Shown piece by piece: positions 42,830-53,300 of a DNA stretch of 64,000 nt; position 1 is the first letter of the stretch, and the number at the start of each line of letters is the position of its first letter. The stretch comes from Symbiodinium natans. Its lineage: Eukaryota > Sar > Dinophyceae > Suessiales > Symbiodiniaceae. The DNA lies in contig CAJNDS010002089.1 in NCBI GenBank assembly GCA_905221605.1, forward strand, positions 423,793-487,792. The letters run 5' to 3'. Made by a program: the position numbers and the translations under genes. The notes below the pieces were generated by a model. The model ran no database searches, had not been told where the DNA came from, and saw only the letters and a program-made list of their open reading frames with translations.

Positions 42830-45415
42830 TTCTCTTCTCTTTTTCTCCTCAATCCTAAAGTCGAAGGCTCTCGTGAGGAGAAGAGAAGGGAGAGAAGGAG
42901 GGAAAGATAAGAGGAACACGATTTTCATGGGAAGAGCCAAGAAAAGAATAGAAGAGAGATAAAACAAGGCGCAAAGAAGATGGTACTCTTCTTTATCTAT
43001 CCTCTCTCCCTTATCTCTCCGTTCCCTCTGTCTTTTCGAAATGAGAAAAACAAAAAGAAAGATGAAAAGAAGAAGGGTTAGGAAAAGAGCCGAAGAGATA
43101 GGCCGAAAAGAGGGGTATGGTGAAGTACGGCAAAGGTCCACGCACAAGGAGTCACCTTCTGCTTACCCTTCCACTGCTTGATTTTACAAGCTCCTTTCTT
43201 GTGTTTTATCAGTTAAAATTAAACGGAAACAGAAGGAGAGAAGGGAAAGGGAAGTGAGAGAGGAGAGACAACAAGGAGGCCATTTTAATTTCCTGTGAGT
43301 TATCAAAAGGAATGCAATATTATGGGAAGAGCAATGGAAAAAAAGAGTGGAAGAGAAATTAAGACAGGAGAGGGAGGTGCAAAAATAAGGCAAAGAGAAG
43401 ATGGTGCCGTTTTCATCTCACCTCTCGTTCTTATCTTCCTCTTCTCTGGTTCTTTTCCCTGTGAAATAAAAAAACAAAAGGAAGGACAATGAACATATAA
43501 AGGAACCCGTTTTCGTTTTCCGTTTGGGCACAAGGAAAAAAACAGAGGCGATAGGGCGAGAGGAGGGGTTTGCTGAAGCATGGGGAGGGTGTACGGGCAA
43601 GGGGCCAACTCCGCCCACTTCCCCCATCCATTGAAAGAGGAAAAGGAACAGGGCCTCCATTCCCCTCTTATTCTTCCTTTCTTGCGTTTTTGTCGTTTAG
43701 AAGGGAACAGGAGAAGAGGAGGGAGAGAGAAGGAGAGAGGAGACATAAAAAGGGTTGCATTTTTAATGGGAAGAGCAAAGAAAAGACCAGAAGAGAGATG
43801 ATGGGAGAAGAGGGGGAGACAAAACAAGGCGCACAGAAAATGGGCAGATAAGAAGAGAGGAAAGGGAATGACCAAGTACAATGAGGAGTTCTTCAATTTC
43901 CCTCCCTATCTCTTATGTTACTTTTCCTTCTTGTGGGGTGTCCCTTTTTCTCTTGAAGATGCAGAAAACGATTGAAAAGGACACCCGTTCCATCGCCCAT
44001 ATGTAGGGAAAGAGAGAGAATCATGAGCATCAGCTGGGCTTGCTGCCAATCCAACATGGGCGTCCCTTTTAATCGCATTCTGTGTCCTTTTTTCTCGCTT
44101 GAAGATGCAGAAAACGATCCAAAAGCACATCTGTTGGAGGAAGAGAGAAGGAGAGAGGAGAGATACCAAGGATTGCATATTTAATGGGAAGAGCAAGGAA
44201 GAGAATAGAAGACAGATGAATAGAGAAGATGGCGCTCTTCTTTATCTATTCTCTCTCCCTTGTTTCTCCCTTCCCTCTTTCTTTTCGAAATGAGAAAAAC
44301 AAAAAGGAAGAACTATGAGAAGGAGAAGAGTAAGGAAAGGAACAGAAGAGATAGGCCGAGAGGATGAATATGATGGAGTATTATGGAAAGGCTCACGCGC
44401 AAGGAGTCACCCTCTGCTTACCTTTTCACTGCTTTATCATATGAGTTCCTTTCTTGTGTTTTATCAGTTAAAAGGAAGCGGAAGAAGAGAAGGGAAAGGG
44501 AAGTGAGAGAGGAAAGATAGCAAGGATGCTATGTTTCCCGAAGCGTGCTGCAAGGAATAGAAGAGACAGGAAGCAAGGAGACGGAATCACAAAATAAGGC
44601 GCAAAGCTGTACATATCATCTCTCCCTTGTCTCTCCCTATTCCCTTTCGAACTAGAAAAAACCATTCTTGCTTTTCACAGATAGGTTCCCTCTCTCCTCT
44701 TCAGGAAATCCCCTTTCCCTTATGTTGCTTTTTGAAGCGAATAAGAAAAATAGCAGATAAGAAGAGAGGAAAGGGTCAATTTCCCTCCCTATCTCTTATG
44801 TTGCTTTTCCTTCTTGTGGGGTGTCCCTGTTTCTCTTGAAGATGCAGAAAACGATTGAAAAGGACACCCGTTCCATCGCCCATGTGTAGGGAAAAAGAGA
44901 GAATCATGAGCATCAGCTGGGCTTGCTGCCAATCCAACATGGGCGTCCCTTTTAATCGCAGTCTGTGTCCTTTTTTTCTCGCTTGAAGATGCAGAAAACG
45001 ATCCAAAAGCACATCTGTTGGAGGAAGAGAGAAGGAGAGAGGAGAGATACCAAGGATTGCATATTTAATGGGAAGAGCAAGGAAGAGAATAGAAGACAGA
45101 TGAATAGAGAAGAGGGAGAGACAAAACAAGGCGCAGAGAAGATGGCACTCTTCTTTATCTATTCTCTCTCCCTTGTTTCTCCCTTCCCTCTTTCTTTTCG
45201 AAATGAGAAAAACAAAAAGGAAGAACTATGAGAAGGAGAAGAGTAAGGAAAGGAACAGAAGAGATAGGCCGAGAGGATGAATATGATGGCGTATTATGGA
45301 AAGGCTCACGCGCAAGGAGTCACCCTCTGCTTACCTTTCCACTGCTTTATCATATGAGTTCCTTTCTTGTGTTTTATCAGTTAAAAGGAAGCAGAAGAGA
45401 AGGGAAAAGCAAAAA
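42830..45415. repeat. Purine-rich complex tandem repeat
   Basis: Several related copies of a 0.45-0.9-kb unit; the last two (from about 43900 and 44785) are nearly identical at an offset of about 883 bp. Shared landmarks: TTTTCGAAATGAGAAAAAC, AGGAGTCACCCTCTGCTTAC, TTGTGTTTTATCAGTTAAAA. Open frames here are strand-biased noise. Confidence 0.8.
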
Positions 45416-45417
45416 TT

Positions 45418-47520
45418 GAGCCCAACATTTTAGGACCAGGGCTTGCGATCTGACCCTTTGGAGCAAAAATCGATTCCAAAATCTTAGGGACCAGGGCTTG
45501 CGATGTTACTCTTTGGAGCAAGAAATGAGCCCAAAATCTTAAAGACCGGGGCTTGCGATTTCACCTTTTGGAGCAAATACTGGGCCCAAAATCTTAGGGA
45601 CCAGGGCTTGCAATTTGACTCCGTGGAGCACAAATCGACCCGAAATCTTAGGGACCAGGGCTTGCGATTTGACTCTGTGGAGCACAAATCGACCCCGAAA
45701 ACTTAGGGACCAGGGCTTTCCATTTGACTCTTTGGAGCAAAAATCGACCCAAAAATCTAAGGGACCAGGGCTTGCAAAACCCCCCCCCAGTTTTCTTCTC
45801 CAAACACTCAAATCGCAAGCCCTGGTCCCTAAGATTTTGTGTTCATTTTTTGCTCCAAAGAGTGACATCGCAAGCCCTTGTCCCTAAGATTTTGGGCCCA
45901 GTTTTTGGTTCAAAGAGTCAAATCGCAAGCCCTGGTCCCTAAGATTTGGGGCCCAGTTTTTGCTCCAAAGAGTCAAACGGAGCAAAAATTGAACCCAAAA
46001 TCTTAGGGACCAGGGCTTGCGATTTGACTCTTCGGAGCAAAAACTGGGCCCAAGATCTTAGGGACCAGGGCTTGCGATTTCACTCTTTGGAGCAACAATG
46101 AATGCAAAATCTTAGGGACCAGGGCCTGCGATTTGACTCTTTGGAGCAAAAATTGAACCCAAAATCTTAGGGACCAGGGCTTGCGATTTGACTCTTTGGA
46201 GCAAAAACTGGGCCCCAAATCTTAGGGACCAGGGCTTGCGATTTGACTCTTTGGAGCAAAAAGTGAACCCAAAATCTTAGGGACCAGGGCTTGCGATTTG
46301 ACTCTTTGGAGCAAAAACTGGGCCCAAGATCTTAGGGGCCAGGGCTTGCGATGTCACTCTTTGGAGCAAAAAATGAACCCAAAATCTTAGGGACCAGGGC
46401 TTGCGATTTGACTCTTTGGAGCAAAAACTGGGCCCAAAATCTTAGGGACCAGGGCTTGCGATGTCGCTCTTTGGAGCAAAAAACGAACCCAAAATCTTAA
46501 GGACCAGGGCTTGCGATGTCACTCTTTGGAGCAAAAATTGAACCCAAAATCTTAGGGACCAGGACTTGCGATGTCACTCTTTGGAGCAAAAACTGGGCCC
46601 CAAATCCTAGGGACCAGGGCTTGCGATGTCACTCTTTGGAGCAAAAAATGAACCCAAAATCTTAGGGACCAGGGCTTGCGATGTTACTCTTTGGAGCAAA
46701 AACTGGGCCCCAAATCTTAGGGACCAGGGCTTGCGATGTCACTCTTTGGAGCAAAAACTGGGCCCCCAATCTTAGGGACCAGAGCTTGCGATGTCACTCT
46801 TTGGAGCAAAATTGAACCCAAAATCTTAGGGACCAGGGCTTGCGATTTGACTCTTCGGAGCAAAAACTGGGCCCCAAATCTTAGGGACCAGGGCTTGCGA
46901 TGTTACTTTTTGGAGCAAAGATTGAACCCAAAATCTTAGGGACCAGGGCTTGCGATTTGACCCTTTGGAGCAAAAACTGGGCCCAAAATCTTAGGGACCA
47001 GGGCTTGCGATTTGACTCTTTGGAGCAACTGGGCCCAAGATCTTAGGGACCAGGGCTTGCGATGTCACTCTTTTGGGCAAAAAATGAGCCCAAAATCTTA
47101 GGGAGCAGGGCTTGCGATTTGACCCTTTGGAGCAAAAACTGTGCCCCAAATCTTAGGGACCAGGGCTTGCGGTTTGACTCTGTGGAGCAAAAATTGAACC
47201 CGAAATCTTAGGGACCAGGGCTTGCGATTTGACTCTTCGGAGCAAGAAATGAGCCCAAAATCTTAAGGACCAGGGCTTGCTTTGGAGCAAAAAACTGAGT
47301 CAAAAATCTTAGGGACCAGGGCTTGCGATTTGACTCTTTGGAGCAAAAACTGGGCCCCAAATAATAGGGACCAGGGCTTGCGATGTTACTCTTTGGGGCA
47401 AGAAATGAGCCCAAAATCTTAGGGACCAGGGCTTGCGATTTGACTCTTTGGGGCAAGAAATGAGCTCAAAATCTTAGGGACCAGGGCTTGCGATGTCACT
47501 TTTTGGAGCAAAAACTGTGC
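45418..47520. repeat. 55-bp satellite array
   Basis: About 35-40 units built on AATCTTAGGGACCAGGGCTT, gcgattTgactctttggag and caaaaactgggccc. Units at about 45787-45973 are inverted. Confidence 0.92.
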
Positions 47521-47895
47521 CCTAGTATTGGGGGGAGGAGGGCTCGTGATTTAGTATTGGTGATTTAGTATTGGGAGGAGGCCCGGGCTCGTAAATTAGT
47601 ATTGGGGGGAGGCCCGGCTCGTGATTTAGTATTGCGGGAGGCCCGGGCTCGTGATTTAGTATTGGGGGGAGGCCCGGGCTCGTGATTTAGTATTGGGGGG
47701 AGGCCCGGCCTCGTAATTTGGAGGCCCGGGCTCGTGATTTAGCCCGGGCTCGTGATTTAGTATTGGGGGGAGGCCCGGGCTCGTGATTTAGTATTGCGGG
47801 AAGGCCCGGGCTCGTTTTTTCGTATTGGGGGGAGGCCCGGGCTCGTGATTTAGTATTGGGGGGAGGCCCGGGCTCGTGGTTTAGTATTGGGGGGA
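47517..47895. repeat. 31-bp satellite array
   Basis: About a dozen units GTATTGGGGGGAGGCCCGGG plus ctcgtgattta, with small deletions. Confidence 0.92.
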
Positions 47896-47924
47896 GGAGG
47901 ATGCCCCAGCACCCACCCCCCATT

Positions 47925-48838
47925 TGGAAATAAATGAATTACTTGAATTAATTGAAATAATTGAATTAATTCAATTAATTCAATTAATTGATTTATTTGC
48001 AAAGGGGAGGTGGAATTAATTGAATTAATTGAATTAATTCAATTATTTCAATTAATTCAAGTAATTCATTTATTTCCAAATGGGGGGGATTCCCCAGCCC
48101 CCACCCCCCCCCCCCTTTGGAAATAAATGAACTAATTGAATTAATTGAATTAATTGAATTAATTCAACTAATTCAATTAATTCATTTATTTCCAAAGGGG
48201 AGGTGGAATTAATTGAATTAATTGAATTAATTCAATTATTTCAATTAATTCAATTAATTCAATTAATTCATTTATTTCCAAATGGGGGGGATTCCCCAGC
48301 CCCCACCCCCCCCCTTTGGAAATAAATGAATTAATTGAATTAATTGAATTAATTGAATTAATTGAATTTCAATTAATTCAATTAATTCATTTATTTCCAA
48401 AGGGGAGGTGGAATTAATTGAATTAGTTGAATTAATTCAATTATTTCAATTAATTCAATTAGTTCAATTAATTCAATTAATTCATTTATTTCCAAAGGGG
48501 GGGGAGGGGTGGGGGCTGGGGAATCCCCCCATTTGGAAATAATTGAATTAATTGAATTAATTGAATTAATAGAATTAATTGAATTAATTGAATCAATTCA
48601 ATTAATTCAATTAATTCAATTAATTCAATTAATTCAATTAATTCAATTAATTCCACCACCCCCTTTGGAAATAAATGAATTAATTGAATTAATTGAATTA
48701 ATTGAATTAATTCAATTAATTCAATTAATTCAATTAATTCAATTAATTAATTAATTCAATTAATTCATTTATTTCCAAAGGGGGGGGGTGGGGGCTGGGG
48801 AATCCCCCCCATTTGGAAATGAATGAACTAATTGAACG
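47925..48838. repeat. AT palindrome array, (GAATTAATT)n/(CAATTAATT)n
   Basis: Blocks start TTTGGAAATAAATGAATTAA, run GAATTAATT units, switch to CAATTAATT units and close with TTCATTTATTTCCAAA. Each block is thus a long hairpin; G-rich and C-rich spacers between blocks are also mutually inverted. Confidence 0.9.
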
Positions 48839-48839
48839 A

Positions 48840-49562
48840 AATTATTTAAACTATCGCGGCTCGATTTGGCCAAATTTTGCCGGGCAGCCTGCGGGCAAAA
48901 TTTGGCCAAATCGGGCTGCTCTTCGTATGTCATGAGAAATGCGCGGCTCGATTTGGCCAAATTTTGCCCGGAGGCTGCCCGGCAAAATTTGGCCAAATCG
49001 AGCCGCGCATTTCTCAGCGCGTACGACGAGCAGCTCGATTTGGCCAAATTTTGCCCGCAGACTTCCCGGCAAAATTTGGCCAAACCGAGCCGCGATAGTT
49101 TAAATAATTTCGGTCCTCCAGAAAGGCGCGGCTCGATTTGGCCAGATTTTGCCGGGCAGTCTGCGGGCAAAATTTGGCCAAATCGGGCTGCTCGTCGAAC
49201 GCGATGAGAAATGCGCGGCTCGATTTGGCCAAATTTTGCCGGGCAGCCTCCGGGCAAAATTTGGCCAAATCGAGCCGCGCCTTTCTGAAGGCCCGAAATT
49301 TTTGAACTATCGCGGCTCGATTTGGCCAAATTTTGCCGGGCAGCTTCCGGGCAAAATTTGGCCAAATCGGGCTGCCCTTCGTATGCGATGAGAAATGCGT
49401 GGCTCGATTTGGCCAAATTTTGCCCGCAGACTTCCCGGCAAAATTTGGCCAAATCGAGCCGCGATAGTTTAAATAATTTCGGGCCTCCAGAAAGGCGCGG
49501 CTCGATTTGGCCAAATTTTGCCGGGCAGCCTCCGGGCAAAATTTTGCCAAATCGAGCTGGGG
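48840..49562. repeat. Eight-fold palindrome array with GGCCAAATTTTGCC arms
   Basis: Eight palindromes of about 60 bp (starting near 48860, 48945, 49030, 49130, 49215, 49312, 49400, 49498), each CTCGATTTGGCCAAATTTTG and its complement around a GC-rich centre. The spacers (gctgctcttcgtatg..., gcgcatttctcag..., taaataatttcgg...) recur in alternating orientation. Confidence 0.92.
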
Positions 49563-49564
49563 GG

Positions 49565-50340
49565 GTGGGGTCTGGGGAATCCCCCCCATTTGGAAATAAA
49601 TGAATTAATTGAATTAATTGAATTAATTGAATTAATTGAATTAATTGAATTAATTGAATTAATTGAATTAATTGAATTAATTCAATTAATTAAATTAATT
49701 CAATTAATTCACCCCCCCTTTGGAAATAAAAGAACTAATTGAATTAATTGAATTAATTGAATTAATTGAATTAATTGAATTAATTGAATTAATTGAATTA
49801 ATTGAATTAATTGAATTAATTCAATTAATTCAATTAATTCATTTATTTCCAAAGGGGGGGGAGGGGTGGGGGCTGGGGAATCCCCCCCATTTGGAAATAA
49901 ATGAATTAATTGAATTAATTGAATTAATCGAAATAATAATTCAACTAATTCAATTAATTCAATTAATTCATTTATTTCCAAAGGGGAGGTGGAATTAATT
50001 GAATTAATTGAATTAATTCCAATTAATTCCAATTAATTCAATTAATTCAATTACTTCAATTAATTCAATTAATTCAATTAATTCAATTAATTCAATTAAT
50101 TCAATTAATTCAATTAATTCAATTAATTCAATTAATTCAATTAATTCAATTATTTCAATTAATTCAATTAATTCATTTATTTCCAAAGGGGGGGGGTTCA
50201 ATTAATTCAATTAATTCAATTAATTCAATTAATTCAATTAATTCAACTAATTCAATTAATTCCACCCCCCCCTTTGGAAATAAATGAATTAATTGAATTA
50301 ATTGATTAAATTCATTAAATTCCAGGGGGAAAGTGGAAAT
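49565..50340. repeat. AT palindrome array, second block
   Basis: Same architecture as 47925-48838, ending with ATTCCAGGGGGAAAGTGGAA. Confidence 0.9.
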
Positions 50341-50389
50341 TAAGGAATTTAATGAACTAATTCTGTCTGTGCAACCCTACAGGACCTAA

Positions 50390-50495
50390 AATAGGGTCTA
50401 TTTGGAACATGGCTCTTGTGAATAAGTATACGTTTTGGGGCCTGTTTTCCTCTTGTAAATACGATTCCCAGCTTCCAAATAGACCCTATTTAAGC
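50390..50495. repeat. Hairpin ending in the 30-bp inverted repeat
   Basis: AATAGGGTCTATTTGGA (about 50391-50407) pairs with the right-arm copy at 50466-50495. The same segment recurs at 57808-57911. Confidence 0.8.
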
Positions 50496-50846
50496 TGCAC
50501 ACTCCCCCCCCCCTCCCCCTCCCCGGCTTTTTCTGGCGGGTGGGTAGGATGGTCCATGACAGAGTGAGGTTGGAGGACAGGGCTTGCTGATGAAAAATGT
50601 AAACCCTTTATTTCTGAATGTTTTGGGATCCGAGCCGTAAATATAACACTATCAGAAAAATGCTCGATCCGGAGATGCTGAACCCACCCAAAACCCTAAA
50701 CCCTAAACCCTAAACACTAACCTTCACAGCGGCCCCGCGAAGTCCCAACCCCACAGCAGCTTATAAGCTAAAGCTCCGGGGTCCGGATCAGGATGCAGCT
50801 GGGCGGGGGCTTTTCGCACCTTTGAGGACGTATTATTGGATTTAAG

Positions 50847-50952
50847 TTGGGATGTTCCCCCTTATACTAACAGTTCTTAGTAGAGACTATAGTAACCCCT
50901 ACTCGTATTATAATCCCTAGAAGGACTGTTAGTATAAGGGGGAACATCCCAA
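50847..50952. mobile_element. 106-bp MITE with 28-bp terminal inverted repeats
   Basis: Arms 50847-50874 and 50925-50952 are perfect inverted repeats (outer end TTGGGATGTTCCCCC). The 8-bp sequence gatttaag flanks both ends (50839-50846, 50953-50960), a clean target duplication. No coding capacity. An 8-bp duplication is usual for hAT-type transposases; the family is inference. Confidence 0.9.
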
Positions 50953-51927
50953 GATTTAAGGTTCAGGGTATATAGAACTGCCCCCAGGTGCCTGTGTACC
51001 CACGCTCTTGGAGATGTTCTGAGACTACAAGTGTGCCCCTCCCTTCAGGGTTTAGGGTTTAGGGTTTAGGGTTTAGGGTTTAGGGTTTTGGGTTTTGGGT
51101 TTTGGGTTTTGGGCTTAGGGTTTAGGTTTGCCACGCACTCCAGGAGCAAGAACTGGGGCCGGTCAGAGAAAGTGAGAGACCAAGTCTTTGGTTTTTCGAG
51201 GGGCTTCAGAGCCTGTAAACCCAAGCACTCTACATAATCTACACCCCATCTAGAAACTTCATTATAAAAACAATTGCACAATAGAAGTCCCGCAAAGCCT
51301 GTGGAAACCGAGACCCAAGAGTAACCGAGGAATACACAGGGTATCTCTTGTTTGGCTTGAAGGGGCCCAAACCCTAAAAACAACGGGAAGAAGCACCTAC
51401 TCAACTCCGGGTCCTCGATCACCCCAAACCCTAAACCCTAAACCCTAAACCCTAAACCCTAAACCCTAAACCCTAAACTCTGAACCCTTCGCCAGCCTGG
51501 TGCTCGACGCCCGCCGCCCTGCACACTGCGACAAAGTCGCGGAGCCATCGAACCTGCAGGCACCGAAACCGAAACCGTAAACACCCTCAACTCTAAAACC
51601 CTAAAACCTACATCCTAACCCTAAACCCTGAACCCTAAACCCTAAACCCTGAACCCTACACCGACCGGCAAGAGAACCAACTAGGGGCTCTTCTAAGTTG
51701 GGGGGTTTACGAAGTAAGGATACGGGCTACGGGCTGAGGGAGCTGTGGGCTCTTGCGGGTCACGACTTGAAAGTGCGGGGGCACACCAGGCAACGCTGGT
51801 CAATGTGGGTATTACCGTGGGTATGATGCAGGGTGTAAAGAAGAGGGGGACTATAGGAGTGGATAGGGGAACAGTCAAGTTTAGAGTGATGTTGTAGGGG
51901 AAGGTCTTTATGGAAGTACCGTACACA

Positions 51928-52376
51928 TCACGGTCCATGCCACGAGATGTGTGGCTCAGGAATCCATCTTGCCAGGATTTCCGGTCTGCGATTGAGGAGC
52001 TCTTGAAGGTACCTGAAAAGTTGCTCAGCATCAGAACCGGGAGTGAGGAGCCAATGCGATCCTCTGCAATATGGTTGAAGTTCAAGGGAGAAGTGCTGCC
52101 ACCATTCGATCACTCTTTCAAGACGATGCAGTAAGGTGCAGACATGCAGCCTGTCTTGGATCACAAAGGTCCCTCGGGTTGCATGTGGAGTCTGTATCAT
52201 CGGGATGGTGGGCACATCGAGGGCCACTCCAATGTAGAGTTCGGCAGTCTTTACATCAATCCAGACAGTACAGGATACGACTGAGTGTCTTCGTCGGCAG
52301 ACTGCCAACTGTGTTGCACGGAAGTGCTCCTCAAGTGTTTCATCTCCAAGTGACACATATGCATGTCTTGGTGTAC
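51928..52376 (-). CDS. Hypothetical protein exon, about 150 residues
   Basis: One open minus frame of natural composition (TLEEHFRATQLAVCRRRHSV, TVWIDVKTAELYIGVAL, DAEQLFRYLQELLNRRPEIL, EPHISWHGP) ending at TGA. The frame continues above the annotated start without an ATG nearby (AWAEARTPRHAYVSLGDE), so it may be an exon. I do not recognise the family. It stands alone among telomere-type repeats. Confidence 0.45.
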
Positions 52377-52903
52377 GAGCCTCGGCCCAGGCTTTCAGGG
52401 GTTTAGGGTTGAGGGTCTAGGGTTTGTAGGGTCTAGGGGGTTTAGGGCTTAGGATTAGGGGTCTAGGGGTTTAGGGGTTTAGAGTTTAGGGTTTAGGGTT
52501 TGGGGTTTAGGGTTTAGGGTTTAGGGTTCGGGGTTTAGGGTTTAGGGGACCCTAAACACTGGGCGGAGCCTGACCGGCCCGGTCCTGTCGCAGCTCCAAG
52601 GCGCTCCACCTCGGTGTCAGCTTGGCTCCAAGAGCCCCCGAAACCCCACACAAAACCCAACAGCAGGGTTTAAGGTTGTGAGGGTTTAGGGTTTAGGGTT
52701 TAGGGTTTCGGGTTTAGGGTTTGGGGTTTAGGGTTTAGGGTTTAGGGTTTAGGGTTTAGGGTTTAGGGTTTAGGGTTTAGGGTTTAGGGTTTAGGGTTTA
52801 GGGTTTAGGGTTTAGGGCTCAACATTGTAACACAGCCTAAAATGCCCCAAGCCCTGAGCCCTCAGCACTGACATCTCCTACACCCTAAGCCCGGAACCCT
52901 AGA

Positions 52904-52906
52904 CCT

Positions 52907-52967
<61 letters not shown>

Positions 52968-52976
52968 TCTCTCTCC
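52904..52976. repeat. (CT)n microsatellite
   Basis: About 35 CT units, followed at 52984-53115 by a TAT/TATAT-rich tract. Confidence 0.95.
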
Positions 52977-53118
52977 ACACATGTGTATGTATATATATAT
53001 TTATATTTATATTTATGTATTTATTTATATTTATATATTGTGTATATTTGTGTATTTATATTTACTTATTCATTTATATTTATGTATATATATATATATA
53101 TAATATGTATATATTCCT

Positions 53119-53300
53119 TCGTGGGCATTGTCCAAGGAATTTGAGGCATTATCTAGATTTGCAGCATCCAAAACTTCGTGGGCATTGTCCAAACGTTCGT
53201 GGGCATTGTCCTACTTTCGCGGGCACTACTCATTTCGATCAAAGTTCTTCGGGCCTTGCTCCTGTTGATCAAAGTTCGGTGGGCATCCGTAGGGCAAGCG
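53119..53300. repeat. TTCGTGGGCATTGTCC short repeats
   Basis: Three close copies and two degraded ones (gcgggcactac, ggtgggcatcc). Confidence 0.65.

Noticed and set aside
42776-45419. Many 60-200 codon Phe/Leu/Ser or Lys/Arg/Glu frames
   Set aside because: Shadow frames of purine-rich tandem repeat; units mutate without regard to frame.
48840-49562. CRISPR array
   Set aside because: Repeats are palindromes with repeated, inverted spacers rather than unique ones, in a eukaryotic setting without cas genes.
48769-49603. 256-codon frame over the GGCCAAATTTTGCC palindromes, and its shadows on the other strand
   Set aside because: Palindromic repeats keep both strands open; the peptide is a repeat read-through.
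48509-50201. ELIELIQLIQLI repeat peptides
   Set aside because: A 9-bp repeat gives the same peptide on both strands and in many blocks; no start, partner domain or conservation.
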